In this document: one piece after another, positions 35,202 through 44,136 of the stretch
Layout of the letters: the number at the start of each line of letters is the position of its first letter
How positions within the stretch are numbered: position 1 is the stretch's first letter
Source of the DNA: Aliihoeflea sp. 2WW
GTDB taxonomy: Bacteria > Pseudomonadota > Alphaproteobacteria > Rhizobiales > Rhizobiaceae
DNA length: 64,000 bases
NCBI RefSeq assembly: GCF_000497755.1
Contig: NZ_AYOD01000001.1
Location: forward strand, 383,459-447,458
Direction: 5' to 3'
Translations under genes and position numbers: made by a program
Notes under the pieces: model-generated
Told to the model about the DNA's origin: nothing
Seen by the model: the letters and a program-made list of their open reading frames with translations, nothing else
Databases searched by the model: none

Positions 35202-36811
35202 GCGAGCCGATCCTCAAGGTCGAACGGCTTTCGCTCTCCCTGCCGAGCGTCGCCGACCGCGCATTCGCGCTGAAGGACGCGTCCTTCGGGATCGCCGCCG
35301 GCGAGACACTATGCGTCGTCGGTGAATCCGGCTCCGGCAAGTCGATGACGGCCCATGCGGTGATGGGACTCCTGCCACCGGCGGTGAAGGTGGCCGGAGG
35401 CAGCATCAGGCTCGGCGGCCGCGAGCTTCTGGAGCTCGGCGATCGCGGCATGCGACAGGTGCGCGGCCGTCATATCGGGATGATCTTCCAGGAGCCGATG
35501 ACCTCGCTCAACCCGCTGATGCGCATCGGCGACCAGATCCGCGAAATGTTCGAGGCGCACGGAGCGCTCGATGCGGGCGCCCGCCAGAAGCGCGCGCTCG
35601 ACCTCATCGAGGAGGTCGGGCTGCCCGATCCGGCGCGCATCGTGCGCGTCTACCCGCACCAGCTATCCGGCGGCCAGCGCCAGCGCGTCATGATCGCCAT
35701 GGCGCTCGCGCTGGAGCCCAAGCTGCTCATCGCCGACGAACCGACCACGGCGCTCGACGTCACCACGCAGGCCCAGATTCTCAAGCTGGTCGACCGGCTG
35801 CGCAGCGACCACGGTACGGCCGTGCTCTTCATCACCCATGATTTCGGCGTCGTCGCAGAGATCGCCGACCGCATCGTCGTCCTCCAGAACGGTGAAATCT
35901 GCGAGACGGGAAAGACGGCCGACGTGCTGCGCGCGCCACAGCACGACTACACGCGCAAGCTGATCGCAGCCGTGCCATCGATCACGCCGCCGCAACCGCG
36001 CACTGTCGAGCAGGCCGCGCCCGCCCTCAAGGTCGATGGCCTGGCCAAGACCTACAGGAGCGGCGGCTTCTTCACCAAGGGGCGCGAGGTCAAGGCAGTC
36101 GATGACGTCTCGTTCGAAATCCGTCCGGGCGAGACGTTGGGCCTCGTCGGCGAATCCGGCTCCGGCAAGTCGACGGTCGGGCGATGCTGCCTGCGGCTGA
36201 TCGAGCCCGACGACGGCACGATCCGGCTGGAGGCCGTCGAAATCCAGGCGATGACGCAGCGCACGCTTCGCCCGCACCGGGCGCGCATCCAGATGATCTT
36301 CCAGGACCCCTACGCCTCGCTGAACCCGCGCCGGTCGGTCGGGCGGATCATCGCCGAGGGTCCGATCGCGCAAGGCGTCGACAAGAAGGCAGCGATGGCG
36401 CGCGCCCGCGAACTGCTCGATCTCGTCGGCCTGACGCCCGGCGCCGCCGATCGCTATCCGCACGAATTTTCCGGCGGGCAGCGCCAGCGCATCGGCATCG
36501 CACGCGCGCTCGCGCTCGACCCAAAAGTGCTGATCGCAGACGAGGCGGTGTCGGCCCTCGACGTCTCGGTGCAGGCGCAGATCCTCGACCTGATCCGCGA
36601 CATCCAGAACCGCCTCGGCGTGGCCATACTCTTCATCACGCACGATCTGCGCGTCGCCGCCCAGATTTGCGACAGGATCGCGGTCATGCAGCGCGGTCGC
36701 ATCGTCGAACTTGGGTCAACGACCGAACTCTTTGCCAACCCATCCCACGACTACACGCGCAAGCTGCTCGCCGCCGTTCCAGGCCGCGACGCCTTCGCCC
36801 ATGCCAACTGA
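35198..36811 (+). CDS. ABC transporter ATP-binding protein, fused DppD-DppF type
   Basis: A 537-residue protein with two complete ABC ATPase domains. NBD1 has Walker A GESGSGKS at residues 42-49, signature LSGGQRQRV and Walker [16 protein letters not shown]2 has Walker A GESGSGKS near 316, signature FSGGQRQRI and Walker [13 protein letters not shown]. Both retain H-loops (FITHD). In most peptide transporters these domains are separate genes; the fused form is known in GsiA/YliA-like systems. NBD2 lacks the usual C-terminal cysteine-rich tail. It powers uptake by the two permeases encoded upstream and overlaps the second permease by 4 bp. Confidence 0.94.
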   Translation: MSEPILKVERLSLSLPSVADRAFALKDASFGIAAGETLCVVGESGSGKSMTAHAVMGLLPPAVKVAGGSIRLGGRELLELGDRGMRQVRGRHIGMIFQEPMTSLNPLMRIGDQIREMFEAHGALDAGARQKRALDLIEEVGLPDPARIVRVYPHQLSGGQRQRVMIAMALALEPKLLIADEPTTALDVTTQAQILKLVDRLRSDHGTAVLFITHDFGVVAEIADRIVVLQNGEICETGKTADVLRAPQHDYTRKLIAAVPSITPPQPRTVEQAAPALKVDGLAKTYRSGGFFTKGREVKAVDDVSFEIRPGETLGLVGESGSGKSTVGRCCLRLIEPDDGTIRLEAVEIQAMTQRTLRPHRARIQMIFQDPYASLNPRRSVGRIIAEGPIAQGVDKKAAMARARELLDLVGLTPGAADRYPHEFSGGQRQRIGIARALALDPKVLIADEAVSALDVSVQAQILDLIRDIQNRLGVAILFITHDLRVAAQICDRIAVMQRGRIVELGSTTELFANPSHDYTRKLLAAVPGRDAFAHAN

Positions 36812-36824
36812 ACGGAGACCATCC

Positions 36825-38111
36825 ATGCCCCTCGCATCCGACCTGCGCGACAGGATCATTGCCGCCGTGGAGGCCGGGTTCGACGACCAGGTTGCGCGGA
36901 CGCAGGAGATGATCCGCTTCCCGTCGCTGCGCGGCGAGGAGCACGCCATCCAGGATCACGTGTTCCGGCTGTTGCGCGAGCGCGGCTATGCGATGGAGCG
37001 CTTCGAGATGGACGAGGACGCGATTACGCGGCACCCCGGCGGCGCGCCGTTCACGCCTGAGCATTCGCGTGCGCCCATCGTCGTCGGCATCCACCGGCCG
37101 CGCGAGGAAAAAGGCCGCTCGCTCATCCTGCAGGCCCATGTCGACGTCGTTCCGACTGGGCCGGCGAAGATGTGGAGCCGCCCGCCATTCGAGCCCGCCG
37201 TCGAAGGTGACTGGCTCTATGGCCGCGGTGGCGCCGACATGAAGGCAGGCCACATCGCCAATATCGCGGCGCTCGATGCGTTGCGCTCCATCGGCCTGCA
37301 GCCGGCCGCGACCGTCTATATCCAGTCCGTCGTGGAAGAGGAATCGACCGGCAACGGCGCGCTGATGACGCATCTGCGCGGCTACAGGGCCGACGCCGTG
37401 CTGATCCCCGAGCCGGAAGAAGAAATGCTGGTGCGCGCCAATACCGGCGTCCTCTGGTTCCAGGTCGAACTGCGCGGGCTGCCCGTTCACGTACGCGAGA
37501 TGGCGTCCGGCTCGAACGCCATCGACGCCGCCTACCGCGTGATCGCGTCGCTGCGCGAACTCGAAGCGAAGTTGAACGCGCGCAAGGGCGACCATGAGCA
37601 TTTCAAGGACGAGGCGCATCCGATCAATTTGAACATCGGCAAGATCGAGGGCGGCGACTGGGCGTCCTCCGTGCCGGCCTGGTGCCGCATCGACTGCCGC
37701 ATCTCGCTTTATCCCGGCACCACCGCAGAAGAAGCCGCGAAGGAAATCGAAGATCACCTGCGAGCAGCCGCGCGTGCCGACAGCTTCCTCGCCAACAACC
37801 CGCCTGAAATCATCTTCAACGGCTTCCACGCGGAAGGCTACGTGCTCGAGCCCGGCTCGGAGGCGGAGGCGGTTCTCGGCCGCGCGCACGAAGCCGCGAC
37901 CGGTACGCCGCTTAAGACCTTCATGACCCCCGGCTATCTCGATACCCGTGTCTATGCGCTCTACGATCGCATTCCGGCCCTCTGCTACGGCCCGATCTCG
38001 GAGAACATCCACGGTTTCGACGAGCGCGTCAGCCTCGCGTCGCTGAAGCGCATCACCGCGGCGATGGCCCTGTTCGTCGCAGAATGGTGCGGCCTGGAAG
38101 AGTTGGATTGA
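36825..38111 (+). CDS. M20-family metallopeptidase/deacylase, ArgE/DapE-like
   Basis: A 428-residue M20 zinc hydrolase. The metal-site segments are present: LQAHVDVVPTGP (His and the acidic partner), GRGGADMKAGHIAN (bridging Asp) and SVVEEESTGNGAL (catalytic Glu pair), followed by the lid domain and a C-terminal NIHGFDERV. M20 enzymes remove acyl or aminoacyl groups from N-acyl-amino acids or small peptides. It is the last gene of the ABC operon, 13 bp after the ATPase, so its substrate is very probably the compound imported. The 284 bp that follow before umuC contain no supported gene. Confidence 0.92.
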   Translation: MPLASDLRDRIIAAVEAGFDDQVARTQEMIRFPSLRGEEHAIQDHVFRLLRERGYAMERFEMDEDAITRHPGGAPFTPEHSRAPIVVGIHRPREEKGRSLILQAHVDVVPTGPAKMWSRPPFEPAVEGDWLYGRGGADMKAGHIANIAALDALRSIGLQPAATVYIQSVVEEESTGNGALMTHLRGYRADAVLIPEPEEEMLVRANTGVLWFQVELRGLPVHVREMASGSNAIDAAYRVIASLRELEAKLNARKGDHEHFKDEAHPINLNIGKIEGGDWASSVPAWCRIDCRISLYPGTTAEEAAKEIEDHLRAAARADSFLANNPPEIIFNGFHAEGYVLEPGSEAEAVLGRAHEAATGTPLKTFMTPGYLDTRVYALYDRIPALCYGPISENIHGFDERVSLASLKRITAAMALFVAEWCGLEELD

Positions 38112-38395
38112 AATTTCGCGTCCGAGAAAAGCACTCTGAGTATGCGAGGCTGAGCCACATTCGCGCTGTCTCGGCTGCGGATTCACCCAGCTCGATTGCA
38201 CGGCCGCGCACCGTCCTGCGGTTGGCAACGCTGTGGCCGAGCGGCGGACGGCTTCCGATTAGCGCGGAGGATCGGACACTCCCTCGGTCCCCGCCACGAT
38301 GGCGAGCAGCTGCTATCCCACAAGCTCAAATGGCAGTTCTTGGGATCGATGCTGCAAATGCAGGACGTCCCATTGGGGGTCGGTAGCGGACTCCC

Positions 38396-39673
38396 TTAAG
38401 CCACTTCCAGTATTGGCAATTCGGCCAACCGCGTCGTATATCGCGGCGTCCGCATCTCAGCCTTGAGGTGCCAGCTCTTGTCGCGGAACCCTTCGCTGGC
38501 CAGCACGAGCGACTTTTTGCCGAAGCGGTCATTGACCTGATCTAGGGCGTCCATCAGGCGGCCGTCGCGGGGACGAGTGGGTGCAAACAACATCTGTGGA
38601 GCTTCGTCAGGCCGCAGCAGGTCATCGAGGATGACGCCTGCCTTGGTGAAGCAGTAAAGCCTGTCAGTCCGCCATGACGCCCGCAGGCATCGCATTGCTG
38701 TCTCGACAAGATCGAACGTGTCTGCTGACATCGGCTTGAGCGCCATCGACTTGCTGGCATGGCGCTGCGGCCGGTCCGGTCGATGCGGGTTGGTGTGGTA
38801 GAAGATGGTCAGGGTTCCGGCGACAAGACCATGGCGACGCAGCTTCTCGGCAGCGCGGGTGGCCTGAGCGGTGATCGCTCGGCCCATTGTGTCGATGTCC
38901 GTGATCGGCGTGCCGGGTGACCGGGTCACCGCCATGCCCTTGCGCTGCGGCTCAACTTCTTCCACGTCGAGACAGCGCACGCCATTCAGCTCGGCGACCG
39001 TCCGCTCCAGGACAACGGTGCCTACTTTGCGCGCAAGTGCCATGGGCATGTCCCGCAGGTCGGCGACCGTCTTCACACCCTGCGCAAGCAGCTTGGCCTC
39101 GGTGCGACGCCCGACACCCCATACCTCGCCGACTGCGATGTGAGGCAGGCAAATGGCTCGGATCGTGGCGTCCATCATGTCGCAAACGCCGCCGAAGACA
39201 GGGTTCTTCTTCGCGACATGGTTGGCGAGCTTGGCCAGTGTCTTGGTCGGGCCGATGCCGACGCATGTCGGAATGCCTGTCAGTTGGCGCACGGCCTGAC
39301 GCATGCCCCGCGCCTGTCCCACCATGCGGCCGCCAAAGCCGGACAGATCGACGAAGGTCTCGTCAATCGAATAGACTTCGAGCGATGGTGAGAAAGCATG
39401 GAGAGCGCCGACGACGCGGCGGCTCATGTCGCCGTAGAGCGTGTAATTGGACGACAGCACCTTGATGCCGTTGCGCTCGACCTTGTCGCGGAACAGGTGC
39501 AGCGGCTCGCCCATCTTGATGCCGAGGGCCTTGGCCTCATCGGACCGAGCAACGGCACAGCCATCATTATTGGAGAGCACCACGACCGGCACGCCGACCA
39601 GCCTCTGGTCGAAGACGCGCTCGCAGGAGACGTAGAAATTATTACAGTCGATCAGGGCCAACGGATCGGCCAT
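38396..39673 (-). CDS. umuC: DNA polymerase V catalytic subunit UmuC (Y family)
   Basis: A 425-residue Y-family translesion polymerase. Catalytic motifs: [18 protein letters not shown] (metal Asp), [34 protein letters not shown] (acidic pair) and [18 protein letters not shown]. The length matches UmuC (about 420). It replicates across DNA lesions, with high error, together with processed UmuD. It starts 3 bp after the umuD stop, so the two form one operon driven by the LexA box at 40115-40129. Confidence 0.95.
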   Translation of the reverse strand: MADPLALIDCNNFYVSCERVFDQRLVGVPVVVLSNNDGCAVARSDEAKALGIKMGEPLHLFRDKVERNGIKVLSSNYTLYGDMSRRVVGALHAFSPSLEVYSIDETFVDLSGFGGRMVGQARGMRQAVRQLTGIPTCVGIGPTKTLAKLANHVAKKNPVFGGVCDMMDATIRAICLPHIAVGEVWGVGRRTEAKLLAQGVKTVADLRDMPMALARKVGTVVLERTVAELNGVRCLDVEEVEPQRKGMAVTRSPGTPITDIDTMGRAITAQATRAAEKLRRHGLVAGTLTIFYHTNPHRPDRPQRHASKSMALKPMSADTFDLVETAMRCLRASWRTDRLYCFTKAGVILDDLLRPDEAPQMLFAPTRPRDGRLMDALDQVNDRFGKKSLVLASEGFRDKSWHLKAEMRTPRYTTRLAELPILEVA

Positions 39674-39676
39674 GGG

Positions 39677-40108
39677 TCATTCGACCGGATAGCGACGCAC
39701 GACCCCGGCGACAACGCCCCAGATCTCGCAATCCTCGGTCATGCGGATCGGCGGATAGTTCTGCTTGCGCGAGCGGGGCATCAGCCACAACTCGCCATCG
39801 CGCCGCTCGATCACCTTGACCGTGACCCCGCCTTCCACCACCGCCAGAACGATGCGCCCCGGCCGTGCCTTGCCCGCCTTGTCCACCGCGATCAGGTCAC
39901 CGTTGAAGATGCCTTCATCGACGAGGCTGTCACCCGAAACCCGCCACCAGAACGTCGCGCTCTCGTGGCGAACGACCCATGCGAACGGATCGACCGTGTC
40001 CTCCTGATCGTCGGCAGCGGGCGATGGAAACCCGGCCGCGACATTGATGCTGACACGCCGATAGGAGCGGCGGTCGATGATGTTCGGGATGCGGACGGGA
40101 CTGAGCAT
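39677..40108 (-). CDS. umuD: DNA polymerase V subunit UmuD (LexA-like, S24 protease fold)
   Basis: A 143-residue LexA-fold protein. The self-cleavage site is the Ala-Gly in NVAAGFPSPA, the catalytic serine is in VSGDSLVDEGIFNGD and the lysine in GGVTVKVIERR. After RecA-stimulated cleavage, UmuD' binds UmuC. ATG 40108 is chosen because the upstream ATG at 40120 overlaps the SOS box. It is the first gene of umuDC. Confidence 0.94.
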   Translation of the reverse strand: MLSPVRIPNIIDRRSYRRVSINVAAGFPSPAADDQEDTVDPFAWVVRHESATFWWRVSGDSLVDEGIFNGDLIAVDKAGKARPGRIVLAVVEGGVTVKVIERRDGELWLMPRSRKQNYPPIRMTEDCEIWGVVAGVVRRYPVE

Positions 40109-40114
40109 GGACAC

Positions 40115-40129
40115 GAACATAACGCGAAC
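40115..40129. promoter_or_regulatory. Alphaproteobacterial LexA (SOS) box
   Basis: GAAC-N7-GAAC on the plus strand, that is GTTC-N7-GTTC reading toward umuD, which is the direct-repeat LexA site of alphaproteobacteria. It lies 7 bp upstream of the umuD start and 62 bp before the divergent small gene at 40192, so it may control both directions. It supports damage-inducible expression of umuDC. Confidence 0.85.
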
Positions 40130-40191
40130 AAACTTGCACGACTAGCCGTCCTGTGTCTTACCTTGCGTCGAAGCGAGGAGGAGTTGTCTCG

Positions 40192-40455
40192 ATGATTGCA
40201 GATGAACCACAGGCCGTCCCACACCTGCCGCAGTCGCCAGCGGGCATTTTCGAGCACTGGTGCACGCATCCAGGATGCACACGCTGGGGCAGCTTCGGCT
40301 TTTCGACCGGGCGCGCGGAGCCGCGATGGTATTGCGGCGAGCACCGTGCGTTCGGCGAGGCCGTCCCCATCCAACTGCCAATGGCTGACGGGAGGGGCGC
40401 GCCTTGTGCAATCTCTACAACATCACAATTGGCCCGCAGGCGATCCTTGAACTGA
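40192..40455 (+). CDS. Small hypothetical protein with His/Cys cluster
   Basis: An 87-residue protein preceded by a strong AGGAGG site. It contains spaced Cys/His residues (EHWCTHPGCTRWG and later YCGEH), which could form a small zinc site. It is divergent from umuDC across the SOS box and its 3' end overlaps the start of the SRAP gene by 52 bp, so it may be SOS-regulated. No family is recognised. Confidence 0.6.
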   Translation: MIADEPQAVPHLPQSPAGIFEHWCTHPGCTRWGSFGFSTGRAEPRWYCGEHRAFGEAVPIQLPMADGRGAPCAISTTSQLARRRSLN

Positions 40456-41118
40456 CGCGCGCGATGACGAACCGCGTCGGCAACCTCGAGCCGCAGGACG
40501 TCTATCCGGACTATCCAGCGCCCATCGTGCGGCAAGGCATGGATCGCGAGCGCGAGCTGGTTCGAGCGCGCTGGGGAATGCCGTCATCAAAGAAGGCGAT
40601 CTTCGATGCGACCGTAAAGCGCACCGAGAAGATGCGGGCAAAGGGAAAGGACATCGACGACGAAGAGTTCAAGCGGCTGTTGGCCATCGAGCCGGACCTC
40701 GGCACCACCAACGTTCGCAACCTGACCTCGCCGCACTGGCGACCGTGGCAGGGTATCGAGAGCCGATGCGTCGTGCCTGCGACATCGTTCTCCGAATACG
40801 GCACCGTGCGCGGACCGGACGGCAAGCTGCCGCTGCATTGGTTCGCCATCGATCAGATAGCCGCTCTTCGTCTTTGCGGGCATGTGGACGAATTGGACCG
40901 GCGTGCGCAAGGCGAAGGAAGGCATGGTGACAGCCGACATCTTTGCGTTCTTGACGACCGAGCCGAACGCCGTCGTCGCGCCGATCCACCCGAAGGCGAT
41001 GCCGGTGTTCCTGACGACCACCGAAGAAATCGACGTTTGGCTGCGCGCGCCATGGGATGAAGCGAAGGCGCTGCAACGGCCCCTGCCAGACGATCAGCTC
41101 GTTGAGGTCGCTGCATGA
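40404..41118 (+). pseudogene. SOS response-associated peptidase (SRAP/YedK-HMCES) with a frameshift
   Basis: The N-terminal frame begins MCNLYNITIG, with the catalytic Cys2 that crosslinks to abasic sites in single-stranded DNA, and carries NVRNLTSPHW and SRCVVPATSFSEYG. The normal continuation [21 protein letters not shown] is found only in the frame starting at 40861, and that frame goes on to the conserved [11 protein letters not shown] and a stop at 41118. One extra base (or two lost) near 40857-40860 separates the halves. The product would protect abasic sites from breakage. It is either a recent pseudogene or a sequencing error. It lies in the SOS cluster opposite umuDC. Confidence 0.85.
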
Positions 41119-41381
41119 AGATCAAACCGCCCAGTCGGTCCGTGCTCGATCCTGAGCGGTTTCACGATTGCGCCGACGCGCTAGAGCCATATGTCTACGC
41201 GCTGCTTCGCATGGTCGATCATCAGCGCGCGGATTTAACTCAGCCAATTTTCACCAAGTCCGCGAAGCGGCGCGTGCTGCAGGGTCGGATGACCCAACGT
41301 GCATACGCCGGCCACTGTAGAAACGTTTCTACAACCACCATTGTTCAAGATCGGGGGTGCGTGCCGACCTCACCTAGCTGA
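41115..41381 (+). CDS. Small hypothetical protein after the SRAP gene
   Basis: An 88-residue frame overlapping the SRAP stop by 4 bp (ATGA), which suggests coupled translation. Its first 70 residues ([27 protein letters not shown]) look protein-like and helical. The last 20 run through an 18-bp palindrome and read poorly, so the 3' end may be truncated or replaced. No family is recognised. Confidence 0.45.
   Translation: MKIKPPSRSVLDPERFHDCADALEPYVYALLRMVDHQRADLTQPIFTKSAKRRVLQGRMTQRAYAGHCRNVSTTTIVQDRGCVPTSPS
41316..41333. repeat. 18-bp perfect palindrome
   Basis: TGTAGAAACGTTTCTACA reads identically on both strands, near the 3' ends of the convergent small gene (41115) and the 465-residue gene (41370). 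It is CG-centred and shares GAAACGTTTC with LacI-type operators. It could also be a recombination or partition site. It lies at the border between the SOS cluster and unrelated sequence. Confidence 0.6.
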
Positions 41382-42767
41382 GCCGGAGCCCGTTTGGGAC
41401 ACCGGATGGCCGCTCTCACGCCTGGCTCGCCATACTAGTGCTGTTGCGACCTGCGCCCGCAGCCGCGACGAAGGTCCAGGCAGTTCCTCGACCCGGCGAC
41501 CGCACACCATAAGGTCCGACAGGACGTCGGCCGTCTGGCGGCATGCTTCATCCGTCTCCGCAGGCGACGTTCCCCGGGAAATGAAATGCTGACGCAGAAA
41601 GACCAGGAATTCCACCGCTTTGGAGATGTCCTCGCGTGGCACGCGACGCACGGCGCGGCTGTTGATCGCCGCCATCGTCCTTCCCTCCGCGTCGATCCAG
41701 AAGCCAGCCAACGGCGTTGCGTGCATCCACTCAGAGCTCGCCGAGGTGAGAATCTCGCACGCGTCCCCCTCGCCCGCATCGCTCATCAACAGATCATACT
41801 CATCGCTCGTGGGGGAAGGCGCCTGTTTTTTGGTAGGCCCGCCGGCCAAGCGCCCGGCATCGACGTCGCTGACCTGGTCGAGATCCGTTGCCGGCTCCTC
41901 AGCGCGCGCAGCCCAGCGCAGAGGAGGCAGAACCATCTCATGCAGCCAAGCCGCAAGGTCCTTCTTGGCCGGCCATAAGTCGATACCGCCGAGATCGTAG
42001 AGCACGTTGGTGACTTGACGCCACCGGCTACCGACAGGAAACTCGATCGGGCCGCGCTTCGCTTCAGTGGCATCCGGCGCGTGGACGAAAGAACACAGGT
42101 TGAAGAATTCCGCGCGTGCCTGACGCGCTTCCATCACGACTTTTCTGGCGAGCGAACCCTTCTGTACACGGGGAGCAGCTAGCGCATCCTCGATGGACCG
42201 CACAATGCCCTCCAGACGGCCTGCCAATTCCGGAATGTGGCTGCGCTTGGCCGCATGGAGGCGCCGAATCCCCTTCGGGCCGCCTTGTTCCGCACCGCCC
42301 TCAACTTGCCCTTGATCCGGACCGCCGGCTGCTATGATCGCCTTGGCCTTCGCGAAGGTCAGGCGCCGGCCTGCTTCGAAAATTGCAAGCAGTTCCTCCA
42401 CTTTCTCCGGCTTCGAGGCGAGTTCCATCACCGTGGCTCTCTCGACCTGGGCTGCAACAATGCGCCGCCGAAAGCCGGATAGCCGCCGGGCCACCCGCAT
42501 GTATTTGTAGGCGTAGCTCCGATGGTAGGCCCACCGTACAGAGCACCATTTCGAGAAGGTACCGACGCTTACCGACGTATGAACGGATAGGAGTGCTTCG
42601 CCCTTTACGAAAGTTATTTCCGTGTCGGTGCCTTCCGCCGCCTCGAGTTGCTCGTCGCCTTTAAGAACCGCCGCGCGTTCCCTCTCATCAAGGGATTCGT
42701 AAAACCTATCGACCTCGGCTTTTCCGGATGTGTGCTGCACGCCGTTGTCCTCCCGGAAGACGGTCAC
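41370..42767 (-). CDS. Unrecognised 465-residue protein
   Basis: Good coding character across the whole length, but no family that I can name. The N-terminal 150 residues are basic and helical (FSKWCSVRWAYHRSYAYKYM and KVEELLAIFEAGRRLTFAKAK), a pattern loosely like ParB- or DUF3102-type DNA-binding helices. The middle is acidic with spaced Trp and Pro; the C-terminal 150 residues contain an alpha/beta segment (MHATPLAGFWIDAEGRTMAAI). It stands alone, with an 18-bp palindrome just downstream and a gene-poor 328 bp upstream. A plasmid- or island-borne DNA-binding protein is possible. Confidence 0.65.
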   Translation of the reverse strand: MTVFREDNGVQHTSGKAEVDRFYESLDERERAAVLKGDEQLEAAEGTDTEITFVKGEALLSVHTSVSVGTFSKWCSVRWAYHRSYAYKYMRVARRLSGFRRRIVAAQVERATVMELASKPEKVEELLAIFEAGRRLTFAKAKAIIAAGGPDQGQVEGGAEQGGPKGIRRLHAAKRSHIPELAGRLEGIVRSIEDALAAPRVQKGSLARKVVMEARQARAEFFNLCSFVHAPDATEAKRGPIEFPVGSRWRQVTNVLYDLGGIDLWPAKKDLAAWLHEMVLPPLRWAARAEEPATDLDQVSDVDAGRLAGGPTKKQAPSPTSDEYDLLMSDAGEGDACEILTSASSEWMHATPLAGFWIDAEGRTMAAINSRAVRRVPREDISKAVEFLVFLRQHFISRGTSPAETDEACRQTADVLSDLMVCGRRVEELPGPSSRLRAQVATALVWRARRESGHPVSQTGSGSAR

Positions 42768-43095
42768 GCCCTATGCCATTGTAAAAGTATAACGGAATGC
42801 AGGAGTAGGGAACGACCGTTAATGGCACTGACTGCTAAGCATCGCCTGTTTCCCCGGCGACGTCGCCCCCCGCCATGGAGCGGCTGAAGGAGCTTGAAGA
42901 CTGTCGGAGCAGACGATCAGCAGAGTTCGCGTGCCTCGCTTGATCTCTTGGCATTCTCTAGCAAATGCTCGGAACAAAGCCCCATCGCCACTCTCTCTGG
43001 CGCCCATAACGCCGACTCATGCGTGTCAGCCTGACCGTCTCGACGCTCGAAATGGGCTCGTTTACAGGTGGCGGCTTGCATCGCAGCGAACACTG
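42768..43095. other. Intergenic region with no supported gene
   Basis: 328 bp between the start of the unknown 465-residue gene and the stop of the HDAC-like gene, both leftward. The part next to the unknown gene has TTGTAAAAGTATAA-like AT-rich sequence that may be its promoter. A few short frames are present in the rest but none has a ribosome-binding site or a family. Confidence 0.4.
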
Positions 43096-44136
43096 CTACG
43101 TGCGGCCAGTCATGCACGATTGGTACGCACCCAGAAACGCTGTCAGATTGGCGCCGAGCGCGTCACAGAGATAGCCGCCCTCCTGCACTATGACCGACGG
43201 CATGCCGGGGCCGGCGATCGCGGCGGCCATCCGTGCGAACCCCGGGGTGGTCACTGAAAGTCCGCCGAATGGGTCTCCCTCGAACGCGTCAAGCCCGAGC
43301 GCGACCACTAGCGCGCTAGGGGCGAACGCTCGGATGCGGCGCAGTGCCGGCTCCAGCGCGGCCATGAACTCGTCATCGCCGGACTTGCGCGGCAGCGGCA
43401 GGTTAAGGTTGTAGCCCAGCCCCGGCCCCTCGCCCCTTTCGTCGGCGTGGCCCCAGAAGAACGGGTAAAAGCGCACCGGGTCGGCATGGATCGAGACGGT
43501 GAGCACGTCGGACCGCGCGTAGAAGATGCCCTGCGTCCCGTTGCCGTGGTGGAGGTCGACGTCGAGGATAGCTACCCTTTCCGCCCCTCCAGCCAGCAGA
43601 CGCTGGGCAGCGATCGCCGAATTGTTGAAGAAGCAGAACCCACCGGCGACGTCCGCGAAGGCGTGGTGGCCGGGCGGGCGGCAAAGCGCATAGGCGGCCG
43701 ACGACCCCGTCGCCACCGCGTCGGCCGCATCGACCGCGCTCCAGGCACTCCAGCACGCGCTCTGAAACGTCTCGGCAGAGATCGGACAGGCCGTATCCGC
43801 CATATGGTACCCGGCCTGGCCAACGGCCGACGCCGGATAGCTGCCGCCCCGCGCGATCGGGTGGATGTTGGGGATCACCTCCGCCGATGCCCCCGCGATG
43901 TGCTGCCAGCGCGCGTAGATGTGCTCGAGGAAATCGAGATATTCGGGCGTGTGGACCGCGGCGATGGGGCCAAGGCCGTGGTCGCGCGGGCGCTCGATCT
44001 CGAGCCCTGCCGCGCGAGCGCCAGCAAGCAGCCGCTCGACCCGTTCGGGCTGCTCCGGGTTCGGCTGGGGCGCACCGCTCGAAAGGAACGCCTTGGGATC
44101 GTGGTGCTTCTGTTCGTCAGCGTAATAGGCTTTCAC
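43096..44136 (-). CDS. Histone deacetylase/acetylpolyamine amidohydrolase family protein
   Basis: A 346-residue arginase-fold zinc deacetylase, start GTG. The active site is complete: tandem histidines in CRPPGHHAFADVAGGFCFFN, zinc ligands in ILDVDLHHGNGTQ, the third ligand Asp in LGLDAFEGDPFGG, and the transition-state Tyr in QEGGYLCDALG. Bacterial members remove acetyl groups from polyamines or other N-acetylated small amines. It is the last gene of the amide-catabolism operon, overlapping the GNAT gene by 4 bp, so it probably acts on an N-acetylated intermediate. Confidence 0.93.
   Translation of the reverse strand: MKAYYADEQKHHDPKAFLSSGAPQPNPEQPERVERLLAGARAAGLEIERPRDHGLGPIAAVHTPEYLDFLEHIYARWQHIAGASAEVIPNIHPIARGGSYPASAVGQAGYHMADTACPISAETFQSACWSAWSAVDAADAVATGSSAAYALCRPPGHHAFADVAGGFCFFNNSAIAAQRLLAGGAERVAILDVDLHHGNGTQGIFYARSDVLTVSIHADPVRFYPFFWGHADERGEGPGLGYNLNLPLPRKSGDDEFMAALEPALRRIRAFAPSALVVALGLDAFEGDPFGGLSVTTPGFARMAAAIAGPGMPSVIVQEGGYLCDALGANLTAFLGAYQSCMTGRT

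Noticed and set aside
36684-38228. Long leftward frame opposite the M20 hydrolase
   Set aside because: The sense strand encodes a complete M20 protein with all metal-site motifs.
41316-41333. CRISPR repeat or start of an array
   Set aside because: The palindrome occurs once here with no regularly spaced repeats; no CRISPR array or cas gene was seen in the window.
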